DNA of 64,000 nt from an uncultured Atopobiaceae bacterium (GTDB lineage: Bacteria; Actinomycetota; Coriobacteriia; Coriobacteriales; Atopobiaceae): the NCBI GenBank assembly GCA_910579165.1, contig CAJTTF010000001.1, positions 62,001-126,000 on the forward strand, written 5' to 3'. The translations under genes were made by a program, and so were the position numbers. Below the pieces are notes generated by a model, which was given only the letters and a program-made list of their open reading frames with translations, did no database searches and was not told the DNA's origin. Shown here in pieces: positions 43,301 to 50,547 of the stretch (the stretch's first letter is position 1; the number at the start of each line of letters is the position of its first letter).

Positions 43301-44135
43301 CGAAACATCACCGCAGCATGCTACAGAAAGCGTCGCTTCCCCTCGCGTCGCTATCCCCGTGTTTCCGGGAACAAATTGCGAGTACGACTCCGCACGGGCG
43401 TGTCTCTCGGCAGGTTTAAAACCGGAGACCGTTATCATAAAGAACCTCACTCCGCAAGCGTTGGAAGAATCCACAGAGCTCTTTGAGAAACAGCTCGCAC
43501 AGTCACAAATTCTCTTTATACCTGGAGGTTTTTCTGGTGGAGACGAGCCTGATGGGTCTGCAAAGTTCATCGTATCCTTCTTAAAGCATCCGCGCTTACA
43601 GGATGCCATTCATGATCTCTTGGATAACCGGGATGGACTTATCCTGGGAATCTGCAACGGCTTTCAGGCGCTTATCAAGCTGGGGCTTGTGCCGCAAGGG
43701 CGTATTGTGGACGTGAAACCAGGCGCGCCAACGCTCACGTTTAATCAAATTGGCCGCCACCAATCCTCCATTGTGCACACGCGTGTGGCCTCGACAAAAT
43801 CGCCTTGGATGCTTAAATCCAAGGTAGGAGAAGTGTATGAAGTGCCCATATCCCATGGAGAAGGTCGCTTTGTTGCACCACTGGATGTCTTGCGGAGTCT
43901 CGAGAATAACGGGCAAATTCTGACCCAATATTGCACGCCGGACGGGGCTGTTTCCATGGAGAACACCTATAACCCCAATGGATCAGATTGGGCCATTGAA
44001 GGCATTACGTCCCCCGATGGTCGCGTCCTTGGAAAAATGGGTCATGCAGAACGTATTGGCACGCACCTCTACAAGAATGTGCCCGGTACGTATGACCTTG
44101 GTCTTTTTGCCTCTGCAAAAGAATACTTTTCTTAG
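40356..44135 (+). CDS. purL: Phosphoribosylformylglycinamidine synthase, single-chain
   Basis: A 1259-residue large-type PurL combining the synthetase and glutaminase in one chain. The N-terminal PurS-like part (~1-150) is followed by two PurM-like halves (DTYWSDHCRHTTFSTHF, FKNETHNHPTEIEPFGGAAT, GGKDSMSGSF) and a C-terminal class I glutaminase (VFPGTNCEYDSARA, nucleophile Cys in LGICNGFQAL, SHGEGRF). An Ala/Pro/Asp-rich loop (PSAPADPAADAPTDP) precedes the second half. Start ATG 40356 is chosen because frames extended to 40236 run into purD. Last gene of the operon. Confidence 0.96.
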   Translation: MVSRIFVEKKPSASPKAHQLTEELRSFLGITSLEAVRELIRYDAEGISKETLEQALTTVFSEPPVDNVYLETYPAQDGFAHPLIIQALPGQFDQRADSCAQCIQLLCGGERPRIASAEVFEFKGNLTADDLKKIEAYLLNPVESHVVDATKPETLEQKTEQPASVATIEGFQTMSSDELDELRASLGLAMDLADICFLQQYFAEEEKRDPTITEIRVVDTYWSDHCRHTTFSTHFGGVEIADPKVERAYQRYLARREELYGKEKAAVRPQTLMDIATLGTKLLKRDRKLPELDESDEINACSIHMNATVDGEEQDWLFMFKNETHNHPTEIEPFGGAATCIGGCIRDPLSGRAYVHQAMRITGAGDPRTPYEKTLPHKLPQKKIVTTAAEGYSSYGNQIGLATGFVHELYNEGYIAKHLECGAVVAAAPADHVKREAPEPGDVVVLLGGRTGRDGIGGATGSSKSHSKTSLNTMASEVQKGNAPEERKIQRLFRNKEVTRLIKRCNDFGAGGVSVAIGELAPGLEIDLDAVRKKYEGMDGTELAISESQERMACVVAASDVNKFCAFAASENLEAYPVASVTADPRMKMVWNGQEIANLSRAFLDTNGADRQTNVLVERPSAPADPAADAPTDPTLKALMRSLASASQRGLVERFDSTVGAGSLFMPYGGRYQRTPAQSMAALLPVMPGQETNQGSVMAYGCDLETLIRDPYQGAYNSVVDSIAKVVAAGANYKDVYLTLQEYFEKLGGEPTRWGKPFAALLGALDAQIDFEAAAIGGKDSMSGSFMELDVPPTLLSFAVAPVKTQELISNEFKEPNHTVYLYAPNANLDAPNDSSSLMAVWASFHKLAQEGRVCAAYALDKTPAEAICNMSFGNKIGFSEGSQYANWFTRIPGALIVETSEPLEDDVFATLLGTTTAEQTIHLAGQTETIAALLEENESALEEVYPTHAVQENPADCTSSCKGLADDEIPLEVIPTISYATETSPQHATESVASPRVAIPVFPGTNCEYDSARACLSAGLKPETVIIKNLTPQALEESTELFEKQLAQSQILFIPGGFSGGDEPDGSAKFIVSFLKHPRLQDAIHDLLDNRDGLILGICNGFQALIKLGLVPQGRIVDVKPGAPTLTFNQIGRHQSSIVHTRVASTKSPWMLKSKVGEVYEVPISHGEGRFVAPLDVLRSLENNGQILTQYCTPDGAVSMENTYNPNGSDWAIEGITSPDGRVLGKMGHAERIGTHLYKNVPGTYDLGLFASAKEYFS

Positions 44136-44165
44136 AAACCTTCCGCAAATCACCTCAAAAGACCC

Positions 44166-44194
44166 TTGTAAAATAACCGTTGTTGTACCATACT
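44166..44194 (+). promoter_or_regulatory. Probable promoter of the por operon
   Basis: TTGTAA (44166-44171), a 17-base spacer and CATACT (44189-44194), 48 bases before the first por start codon in the only sizeable gap between purL and the operon. Confidence 0.45.
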
Positions 44195-44241
44195 CAAGCG
44201 GTGCAAATTTATGCAGAAAAGTTCCTTAGAAAGGAGTGTCA

Positions 44242-44814
44242 ATGGCCAATTTGACAGAAATTCGTTGGCATGCACGCGCTGGTCAAGGTGCCGTTACCGC
44301 CTCGCGCCTCGTGGCAGAAACCGCGATGGACGACGGCAAATACTTCCAGTCCATGCCAGAGTTTGGTGCTGAACGCCAGGGTGCGCCTCTTCGTGCGTTT
44401 ACCCGCATTTCCCCCGACCCTATTGAGATTCACAACAACATCTTGAATCCTGATATCGTCATTGTTTTGGATGAAACGTTGCTCCCCGTTATTGATGTGT
44501 GCGAAGGCATGAAGGAGGACGGCATCCTCCTCATCAATACACGCATGACACCTGAGCAAGTCCGCGAGATTTCCGTTGGTGTTCCTGCAGGTGTTCAAAT
44601 CAAAACCGTCGACGCCTCCCACATCGCCGTTGATACCATTGGTCGCGACATCCCCAACACTCCTATCGCCGGCGCTCTTGCCAAAATAACCGACGTCATA
44701 AATGTTGATTCCCTCAAGAAATATGTAGAAAGATCGTTTGGCGATAAGTTCCCCGAGAAGGTTGTGCAAGGCAACATTGCTTCAATCGATCGTGCTTATG
44801 AGGAGGTGCGCTAA
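44242..44814 (+). CDS. porG: Pyruvate:ferredoxin oxidoreductase, gamma subunit
   Basis: A 190-residue subunit of the four-part oxidoreductase that oxidises pyruvate to acetyl-CoA and CO2 with reduction of ferredoxin. EIRWHARAGQGAVTASRLVA and PEFGAERQGAPLRAFTRIS are the family signatures. AAAGGAG precedes ATG 44242; the in-frame GTG two codons earlier is too close to that site. First of four adjacent subunit genes in the order gamma-delta-alpha-beta. The substrate is taken as pyruvate from the family resemblance and could be another 2-oxoacid. Confidence 0.92.
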   Translation: MANLTEIRWHARAGQGAVTASRLVAETAMDDGKYFQSMPEFGAERQGAPLRAFTRISPDPIEIHNNILNPDIVIVLDETLLPVIDVCEGMKEDGILLINTRMTPEQVREISVGVPAGVQIKTVDASHIAVDTIGRDIPNTPIAGALAKITDVINVDSLKKYVERSFGDKFPEKVVQGNIASIDRAYEEVR

Positions 44815-44816
44815 TT

Positions 44817-45191
44817 ATGAGTTGGGATATTAAAGATTGTGATTCCTGGACGTACGATGAAATCCCTCTGGGAGCAATGACCCTTGAGGGCGGCACAGGC
44901 ACCAAGCATCTTACCGGTGACTGGCGTGTTAAGCGTCCTGTCTGGGATAGTGAAAAGTGCATCAACTGCCTGCAATGCTGGATGTTTTGTCCAGACAATT
45001 CCTGCGTGGCAAAGGATGAAAAAATGACCGGCATTGATTACGAGCACTGCAAAGGCTGTGGTGTTTGTGCTCAAGTTTGCCCCGTGGATGCTATCACCAT
45101 GCATACCGAGAAGGACTTCCGTTCCACTGGTGATAATAAGGAGCTCCACGAGAGTGCCGAGGATGAATTAAAAGAAGAGGAGGGTAAATAA
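44817..45191 (+). CDS. porD: Pyruvate:ferredoxin oxidoreductase, delta (ferredoxin) subunit
   Basis: A 124-residue iron-sulfur subunit with two [4Fe-4S] motifs, CINCLQCWMFCP (~49-60) and CKGCGVCAQVCP (~78-89), that carry electrons from the thiamine site to external ferredoxin. The acidic C-terminus (DELKEEEGK) is typical. Starts two bases after porG and overlaps porA by one base. Confidence 0.95.
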   Translation: MSWDIKDCDSWTYDEIPLGAMTLEGGTGTKHLTGDWRVKRPVWDSEKCINCLQCWMFCPDNSCVAKDEKMTGIDYEHCKGCGVCAQVCPVDAITMHTEKDFRSTGDNKELHESAEDELKEEEGK

Positions 45192-46447
45192 TGGCAGAGA
45201 CAAAACAAACCGTTTTAGCTGCTTCTGGTGACCAGATGGTCGCTGAGGCTTTCCGCCAGGCAAATCCTGACGTTTTGCCGGTATACCCCATCACCCCTCA
45301 AACCATTATCGTTGAGGAATTTGACAAGTTTGTTGCAGATGGAAAAGTCCACACTGAGTTTGTGCCGGTTGAATCTGAGCACTCTGCCATGGCTGCAGCT
45401 ATTGGCGCCTCATCTGCAGGAGCGCGTACCGTTACCGCAACCGCTTCGCAGGGTCTTGCCTACATGTGGGAGGAACTCTACGTTGCAGCAGGTATGCGTC
45501 TTCCCATCGTTATGGCTAACGCAAACCGCGCGCTTTCAGCGCCGATCAACATTCATGGCGATCACTCAGATATTATGGGCTGCCGTGACACCGGCTGGAT
45601 TATGCTCTTTGCCGAGAACGCGCAGGAAGCCTACGACGATACCCTCATTGCTTTCCGCGTGGCAGAGCATCCCGATGTTATGCTTCCCGTGGCAACAACG
45701 CTCGACGGGTTTATCACCTCGCACGCACTTGATCGTGCAGAGCTGATGGATGACGAGACCGTCGCCAAGTTTGTGGGTGAATATAAACCACAACACTCTC
45801 TTCTGGATACCGAAGATCCAGTTTCCTACGGCATGTTTGCCAACCTGGGTAATTTCTACATGGAAACAAAGCTTGGTCAGCGCAAAGCCATGGAGAACAG
45901 CTTCAAGGTACTCCGCGAAGTTGGTGCTGAGTGGGAAAAGATCTCTGGTCGTCCTTTTGAGTTTGTTAAAACATATGGTATGGAGGATGCAGAGCGTGTC
46001 ATTGTAGTAATGGGTTCTTCCATTGGAAATGCTCGCCACGTTGCTCGTGAACTTCGCGCCAAGGGAGAAAAAGTGGGCGTGGTTGGCCTCCGCGTCTTCC
46101 GTCCATTCCCAGCGTATGACTTAGTCGACGCGCTTCGCGGCGCCAAGGCAATCGCCATCATGGATCGCGCTGAGACCGTTGGTGGTCAAGGCGGTCCGCT
46201 TTGGTCAGAGACGGTTGCTGCTATGGCTACAGCTGGCGTGTCCATTCCTACCAGAAACTACATTTATGGTCTGGGTGGTGCCGATGTAACGCTCGAGATT
46301 CTCCACCAAATCTACGAGGATCTCAAAGAGCTTCCCGCTGCGCACGAGAAAGGCGACATCCTGGGTGTTACCTATGTGGGAGCTCGCACAAGCGCTCAAG
46401 ACTCACAGAGCAACCTTGCTGCTCGCTCAACGAGCGCAGCCAAATAG
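45191..46447 (+). CDS. porA: Pyruvate:ferredoxin oxidoreductase, alpha subunit
   Basis: A 418-residue subunit. YPITPQTIIVEEF at the N-terminus, VPVESEHSAMAAAIGASSAG, and TATASQGLAYMWEELYVAAG are diagnostic; the second domain has IVVMGSSIGNARHVARELRAKG and VGLRVFRPFP. AGGAGG in the end of porD precedes the ATG. The final ~25 residues are a Ser/Ala-rich extension. Operates with the other three subunits in the cytoplasm. Confidence 0.95.
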   Translation: MAETKQTVLAASGDQMVAEAFRQANPDVLPVYPITPQTIIVEEFDKFVADGKVHTEFVPVESEHSAMAAAIGASSAGARTVTATASQGLAYMWEELYVAAGMRLPIVMANANRALSAPINIHGDHSDIMGCRDTGWIMLFAENAQEAYDDTLIAFRVAEHPDVMLPVATTLDGFITSHALDRAELMDDETVAKFVGEYKPQHSLLDTEDPVSYGMFANLGNFYMETKLGQRKAMENSFKVLREVGAEWEKISGRPFEFVKTYGMEDAERVIVVMGSSIGNARHVARELRAKGEKVGVVGLRVFRPFPAYDLVDALRGAKAIAIMDRAETVGGQGGPLWSETVAAMATAGVSIPTRNYIYGLGGADVTLEILHQIYEDLKELPAAHEKGDILGVTYVGARTSAQDSQSNLAARSTSAAK

Positions 46448-46465
46448 AGCAAGGAGGAAGATATT

Positions 46466-47491
46466 ATGGCAAATATTAAAGAACTTACACATACTCCTCA
46501 GCGCCTCACGCCCGGACACTCTATGTGCGGCGGTTGCGGTGCTCCCCTCGCCGTTCGCCAGGTGCTGATGGGCGCTGACAAGACACCGGTTGTAATTTCA
46601 AGCGCAACAGGGTGTCTTGAGGTTTCCACCACCGCATTTCCTTATACCTCGTGGACAGGCGGTTTTATCCACAACACGTTTCAGTCGAGCGCTGCAACAA
46701 TCTCCGGCGTTGAGGCTGCATTTCGTGGCTTGAAGCGTGCGGGAAAGATTCCTGCCGATAAAAAAGTAAAGTTCATTGCTTTTGGCGGCGATGGTGGTAC
46801 CTACGATATTGGTCTTCAAGCGCTTTCCGGCGCCCTTGAACGTGGACATGACTTTTTGTATGTCTGCTATGACAATGGTGCGTACATGAATACAGGTATT
46901 CAGCGTTCCGGTGCTACACCTTACTCCGCATGGACTACAACGTCTGAGGTTGGACCTGCCGTTCCTGGCAAGCGTCATTTTGAGAAGGACCTGAGCTCCA
47001 TTGTTGCAGCGCACAACATACCTTATTTGGCGCAGGCTTCCATCTCTAACTGGAACGACCTTGTTACCAAGGCAACCAAGGCCATCGATATTGATGGACC
47101 TACCTTTCTCAACGTTATGGCGCCCTGTCCTCGCGGATGGCGTTGTGGCTTTGACCAAACCGTTGAGATTGCAAAGATGGCGGTACAAACAAATTACTGG
47201 CCTCTCTTTGAGGTTGAAAACGGTATTTGGAAGCTTACGCCCAATAAGAACCCCAAGCCTATTGAAGAATTCTTGAAGCCTCAGGGTCGCTTCAAGCACA
47301 TGTTTAAGCCTGGTAATGAGCACCTGGTTAAGGAGTTCCAGACCAATGTGGATCGTCGTATGTGCTATTACGAAGCACGCGTTGCAGGGTCCAAGACGTA
47401 CGAAGAGCTTCTTCAAGAGCGTGGCTTGCCCCTCACATCCGATGAGCAATTGGCGCTTGAGTCGGGCTCCCATAAGCCTTACCAGATGTAA
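46466..47491 (+). CDS. porB: Pyruvate:ferredoxin oxidoreductase, beta subunit (TPP-binding)
   Basis: A 341-residue subunit binding thiamine diphosphate and a [4Fe-4S] cluster. CGGCGAP and SATGCLEVSTTAFPYTSW carry cluster cysteines, and GGDGGTYDIGLQALSGALERG followed by YDNGAYMNTGIQRS is the TPP motif. AAGGAGGAAG precedes the ATG. Closes the por operon; the 212-base gap after it contains no gene and probably the rubrerythrin promoter. Confidence 0.95.
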   Translation: MANIKELTHTPQRLTPGHSMCGGCGAPLAVRQVLMGADKTPVVISSATGCLEVSTTAFPYTSWTGGFIHNTFQSSAATISGVEAAFRGLKRAGKIPADKKVKFIAFGGDGGTYDIGLQALSGALERGHDFLYVCYDNGAYMNTGIQRSGATPYSAWTTTSEVGPAVPGKRHFEKDLSSIVAAHNIPYLAQASISNWNDLVTKATKAIDIDGPTFLNVMAPCPRGWRCGFDQTVEIAKMAVQTNYWPLFEVENGIWKLTPNKNPKPIEEFLKPQGRFKHMFKPGNEHLVKEFQTNVDRRMCYYEARVAGSKTYEELLQERGLPLTSDEQLALESGSHKPYQM

Positions 47492-47703
47492 CCAGGCCGT
47501 GCATTTCTAAGAAGGACGCTATTAAAGTACACTTTTTCCGCAGAAGACCTAAAACAACAAGACGACCCAGTTAATTCTTTGCGTCTTCAAAAGTGACTGG
47601 TTTTCTCGGAAAAGTTAGTGCTAAAGAATAAGGACTAAGGGTATAGATATGGGCGTGTGCATAAGATATATGCCCTTATCCAATGAAAAGGCAAGGAGGA
47701 ATC

Positions 47704-48252
47704 ATGCCAAAAGTAGAATTTAATGACTCTCAAACCAAAAAGAATCTTGAGACTGCGTTCGTGGGTGAGTCGCAAGCATCCATGAAGTATGGCTATTACG
47801 CCAAGCAAGCCGCCAAGGATGGCTATGTCCAGATTGGTGACATCTTCACAGAGACTGCTGGCAATGAGGCAGTGCACGCAAAAGTGTGGTTTAAGTACCT
47901 TCACAACGGCGGTGTGCCCGACACCATGACCAACCTTAAGGATGCAGCCAACGGTGAGAACTATGAGTGGACTGAGATGTACGCCGGTTTTGCCAAGGTC
48001 GCTGAGGAAGAAGGCTTCACAGAGATTGCCAAGAAGTTTGAGCTTGTTGCAGGCATTGAGAAGACCCACGAAGAGCGCTATAACAAGCTACTTGAGCGCA
48101 TTGAAAAGAACGAGGTCTTTGAGCGCGATGGCGTTAATGTATGGCAGTGCACCAAGTGCGGCTATCTCCATGTAGGTGAGTCGGCTCCTGAGGTTTGCCC
48201 TGTTTGTGGTCACCCTCAGTCATACTTTGAGCAGCCTGCAAAGAACTATTAA
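47704..48252 (+). CDS. Rubrerythrin
   Basis: A 182-residue peroxidase of anaerobes that removes hydrogen peroxide. The four-helix diiron domain has FVGESQASMKYGYYAKQA, ETAGNEAVHAKVWF and a second glutamate set (FAKVAEEEGF..EKTHEERYNKLL); the C-terminal rubredoxin-like domain has CTKCGYLHVG and CPVCGHPQSYF, the four Cys ligands for one iron. Start ATG 47704 follows AGGAGG; the frame from 47683 is too long. Single gene with its own terminator, placed next to the oxygen-sensitive por enzyme. Confidence 0.95.
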   Translation: MPKVEFNDSQTKKNLETAFVGESQASMKYGYYAKQAAKDGYVQIGDIFTETAGNEAVHAKVWFKYLHNGGVPDTMTNLKDAANGENYEWTEMYAGFAKVAEEEGFTEIAKKFELVAGIEKTHEERYNKLLERIEKNEVFERDGVNVWQCTKCGYLHVGESAPEVCPVCGHPQSYFEQPAKNY

Positions 48253-48282
48253 AGATCTCTTACCTATTACTTTTTAGGTCTG

Positions 48283-48315
48283 AAAAGAGCCTCGCTGACG
48301 CGGGGCTCTTTTTTG
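48283..48315 (+). terminator. Rho-independent terminator after rubrerythrin
   Basis: Stem AAAGAGCCTCGC/GCGGGGCTCTTT (one G-T pair) with a 4-base loop, ending in six T residues, 31 bases after the stop. Separates rubrerythrin from the glycogen operon. Confidence 0.9.
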
Positions 48316-48424
48316 TTCGTAAAAATAATACAAAAATTTACTTTGGGCTCTACCAGTGATAATAAAGCGATATGATAGAACACCAACAGATAACCAATCT
48401 AGGCGAGTTAAAGAGGTTATGCTC

Positions 48425-50491
48425 ATGAAGCTTACTAAAGACGATGCGTATCTTTTTGCTAAGGGCGAATGGTTCCAGAGCTGGAAGAAGATGGGTGCGC
48501 ACCCCACCACGAAGAACAAAAAACGCGGTTATATATTTCGTCTTTGGTGCCCTGATGTCGTGTCTGTGGCGGTTATCGGCGATTTTAATGATTGGGATCC
48601 TCAGGCAAACCCGCTAACCAAAACAGAGCATTCCAATATATGGGAGGGCTTCGTACCGGGCGCGATTGCAGGTCAGGCCTATAAATACTGTATTCGCACT
48701 AAGCAGGGAGATCTTCTCTACAAGGCTGACCCTTATGCTTTTTGGACCGAGAAAGTCCCGGGAACAGCAAGCCGCCTTATAACTGATGATACGTTTACTT
48801 GGCATGATGGTCTTTGGATGGGGAGACGTCAAAACGTTGACCACATGCATCGGCCGTTGAATATTTATGAAGTACACCTGGGAAGCTGGAAGCGCCATCT
48901 GGACGGACTCGATGGAATTGGCGAGGGCGAGGGGGCGGGCTCTTATCTCACCTATGAGGAGCTTTCACACGAACTGGTAGATTATGTCAAAGACATGGGC
49001 TACACCCATATTGAACTCATGCCCGTGATGGAACATCCCTTTGACGGCTCCTGGGGATATCAGGTGACGGGTTACTACGCGCCCACGTCGCGCTACGGAA
49101 AACCAGAAGAATTCAAGGCCTTTATAGACGCTTGTCATAAGGCAGATATTGGGGTCATTCTTGACTGGGTGCCGGGCGGCTTTTGTAAAGACGCACAGGG
49201 GCTTTCACGTTTTAACGGCGGTGAGCTTTATGAGCGCGATGAGCATCCCCAATGGGGAACGCTCCAATTTAATTTTGATTTAGGTGAGGTGAAGTCGTTC
49301 CTTATTTCAAATGCTCTCTTTTGGCTTGAGGAGTATCACGTTGATGGTATCCGCTGTGACGGTGTCACAAGCATGCTCTATCTCAACTTTGGCATCGATG
49401 ATCCATCTCAAAAGCAATTCAATGAAAACGGGACGGAAGAGGATTACAGCGCTATCGACTTTATCAAGCAGATGAATACCGTAGTTGGCTCTCATTATCC
49501 GGACGTTATGCTCATGGCCGAAGAATCTACGGCTTGGCCGCTCGTCACGCGTCCCCCCGAAGTTGACGGCCTGGGTTTCCATTACAAATGGGATATGGGT
49601 TGGATGAACGATACGCTCAATTATTGTCGTACAGATTTCCCCTGGCGTCCGGGTAACCATAACCTACTGACGTTCTCCATAATGTATGCCTTTTCCGAGA
49701 ATTACATTCTGGCGCTTAGCCACGATGAAGTAGTGCACGGAAAAGCTTCGCTTATCCAGCGCATGCCAGGCGACTGGTGGCGCCAATTTGCCGGTATGCG
49801 GGTACTTGCGCTTTACCAAATGACGCATACGGGCGCAAAGCTCAATTTCATGGGCAATGAGATTGCGCAATTTATCGAGTGGCGTTTCTATGAGGGACTT
49901 CAATGGTTCTTGCTGAACGATTTTGAAACACACCGCTCTTATCAGTACTATATCAAGAGCCTCAATGATGTTTTTAAAAAGCAAAAAGGTTTGTGGCAAA
50001 AGAATTACGAGCCTGAAGGTTTTGAATGGATTGATGCCGATGATGCCGCACAATCTATTATTACGTTCGTGCGTCATGGAGACAGGCCCGTTGATGATTG
50101 CGTCGTTGTTATCAATTTTGATCCTGCAGCGCACGAGAATTTCCGCGTCGGTGTTCCCCGTGAAGGTAACTATAAAGAGATTTTTAATAGCGATGCTGTA
50201 GAGTTTGGCGGCTCTGGGGTGACAAACGTAGGGACGATAGTTTCTCACCCTGAACCTTGGAATGGACGAGACAATTCTATCGTGCTTCGCATTCCGCCTC
50301 TGGGCGGCATGATTTTGCGCCGCACAGGATCATCAAGCTTTAGACCGGCCAAACAAAAGCCAGGTCCAAAACCTGGCAGCAAACATAAAAAGACCACAAA
50401 GAAGAGCGTGGCAAAGCCAGCGGCTTCTACAGTAAAGAAGCAGGCGAAGAGCCAAGCGCAAGCAAAGAAAAAGACTGCACGAACAAAATAG
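48425..50491 (+). CDS. glgB: 1,4-alpha-glucan branching enzyme with basic tail
   Basis: About 688 residues. N-terminal CBM48 (YIFRLWCPDVVSVAVIGDFN) and GH13 barrel with the nucleophile in GIRCDGVTSM, acid/base in MAEESTAWP, and LSHDEVVHG, as in branching enzymes that create alpha-1,6 branches. Region I reads DWVPGGFCKD where the family has DWVPxHF, so the conserved His is Gly. The last ~50 residues are a Lys/Ala-rich tail (KHKKTTKKSVAKPAAS, KKKTARTK). Start ATG 48425 has AGAGG eight bases upstream; ATG 48419 is possible. First gene of the glg operon. Confidence 0.94.
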   Translation: MKLTKDDAYLFAKGEWFQSWKKMGAHPTTKNKKRGYIFRLWCPDVVSVAVIGDFNDWDPQANPLTKTEHSNIWEGFVPGAIAGQAYKYCIRTKQGDLLYKADPYAFWTEKVPGTASRLITDDTFTWHDGLWMGRRQNVDHMHRPLNIYEVHLGSWKRHLDGLDGIGEGEGAGSYLTYEELSHELVDYVKDMGYTHIELMPVMEHPFDGSWGYQVTGYYAPTSRYGKPEEFKAFIDACHKADIGVILDWVPGGFCKDAQGLSRFNGGELYERDEHPQWGTLQFNFDLGEVKSFLISNALFWLEEYHVDGIRCDGVTSMLYLNFGIDDPSQKQFNENGTEEDYSAIDFIKQMNTVVGSHYPDVMLMAEESTAWPLVTRPPEVDGLGFHYKWDMGWMNDTLNYCRTDFPWRPGNHNLLTFSIMYAFSENYILALSHDEVVHGKASLIQRMPGDWWRQFAGMRVLALYQMTHTGAKLNFMGNEIAQFIEWRFYEGLQWFLLNDFETHRSYQYYIKSLNDVFKKQKGLWQKNYEPEGFEWIDADDAAQSIITFVRHGDRPVDDCVVVINFDPAAHENFRVGVPREGNYKEIFNSDAVEFGGSGVTNVGTIVSHPEPWNGRDNSIVLRIPPLGGMILRRTGSSSFRPAKQKPGPKPGSKHKKTTKKSVAKPAASTVKKQAKSQAQAKKKTARTK

Positions 50492-50547
50492 TAACGAGCA
50501 GCTTTAAGAGATTACTTGAACAAGATGAGTATTAGGAGACACGACGC

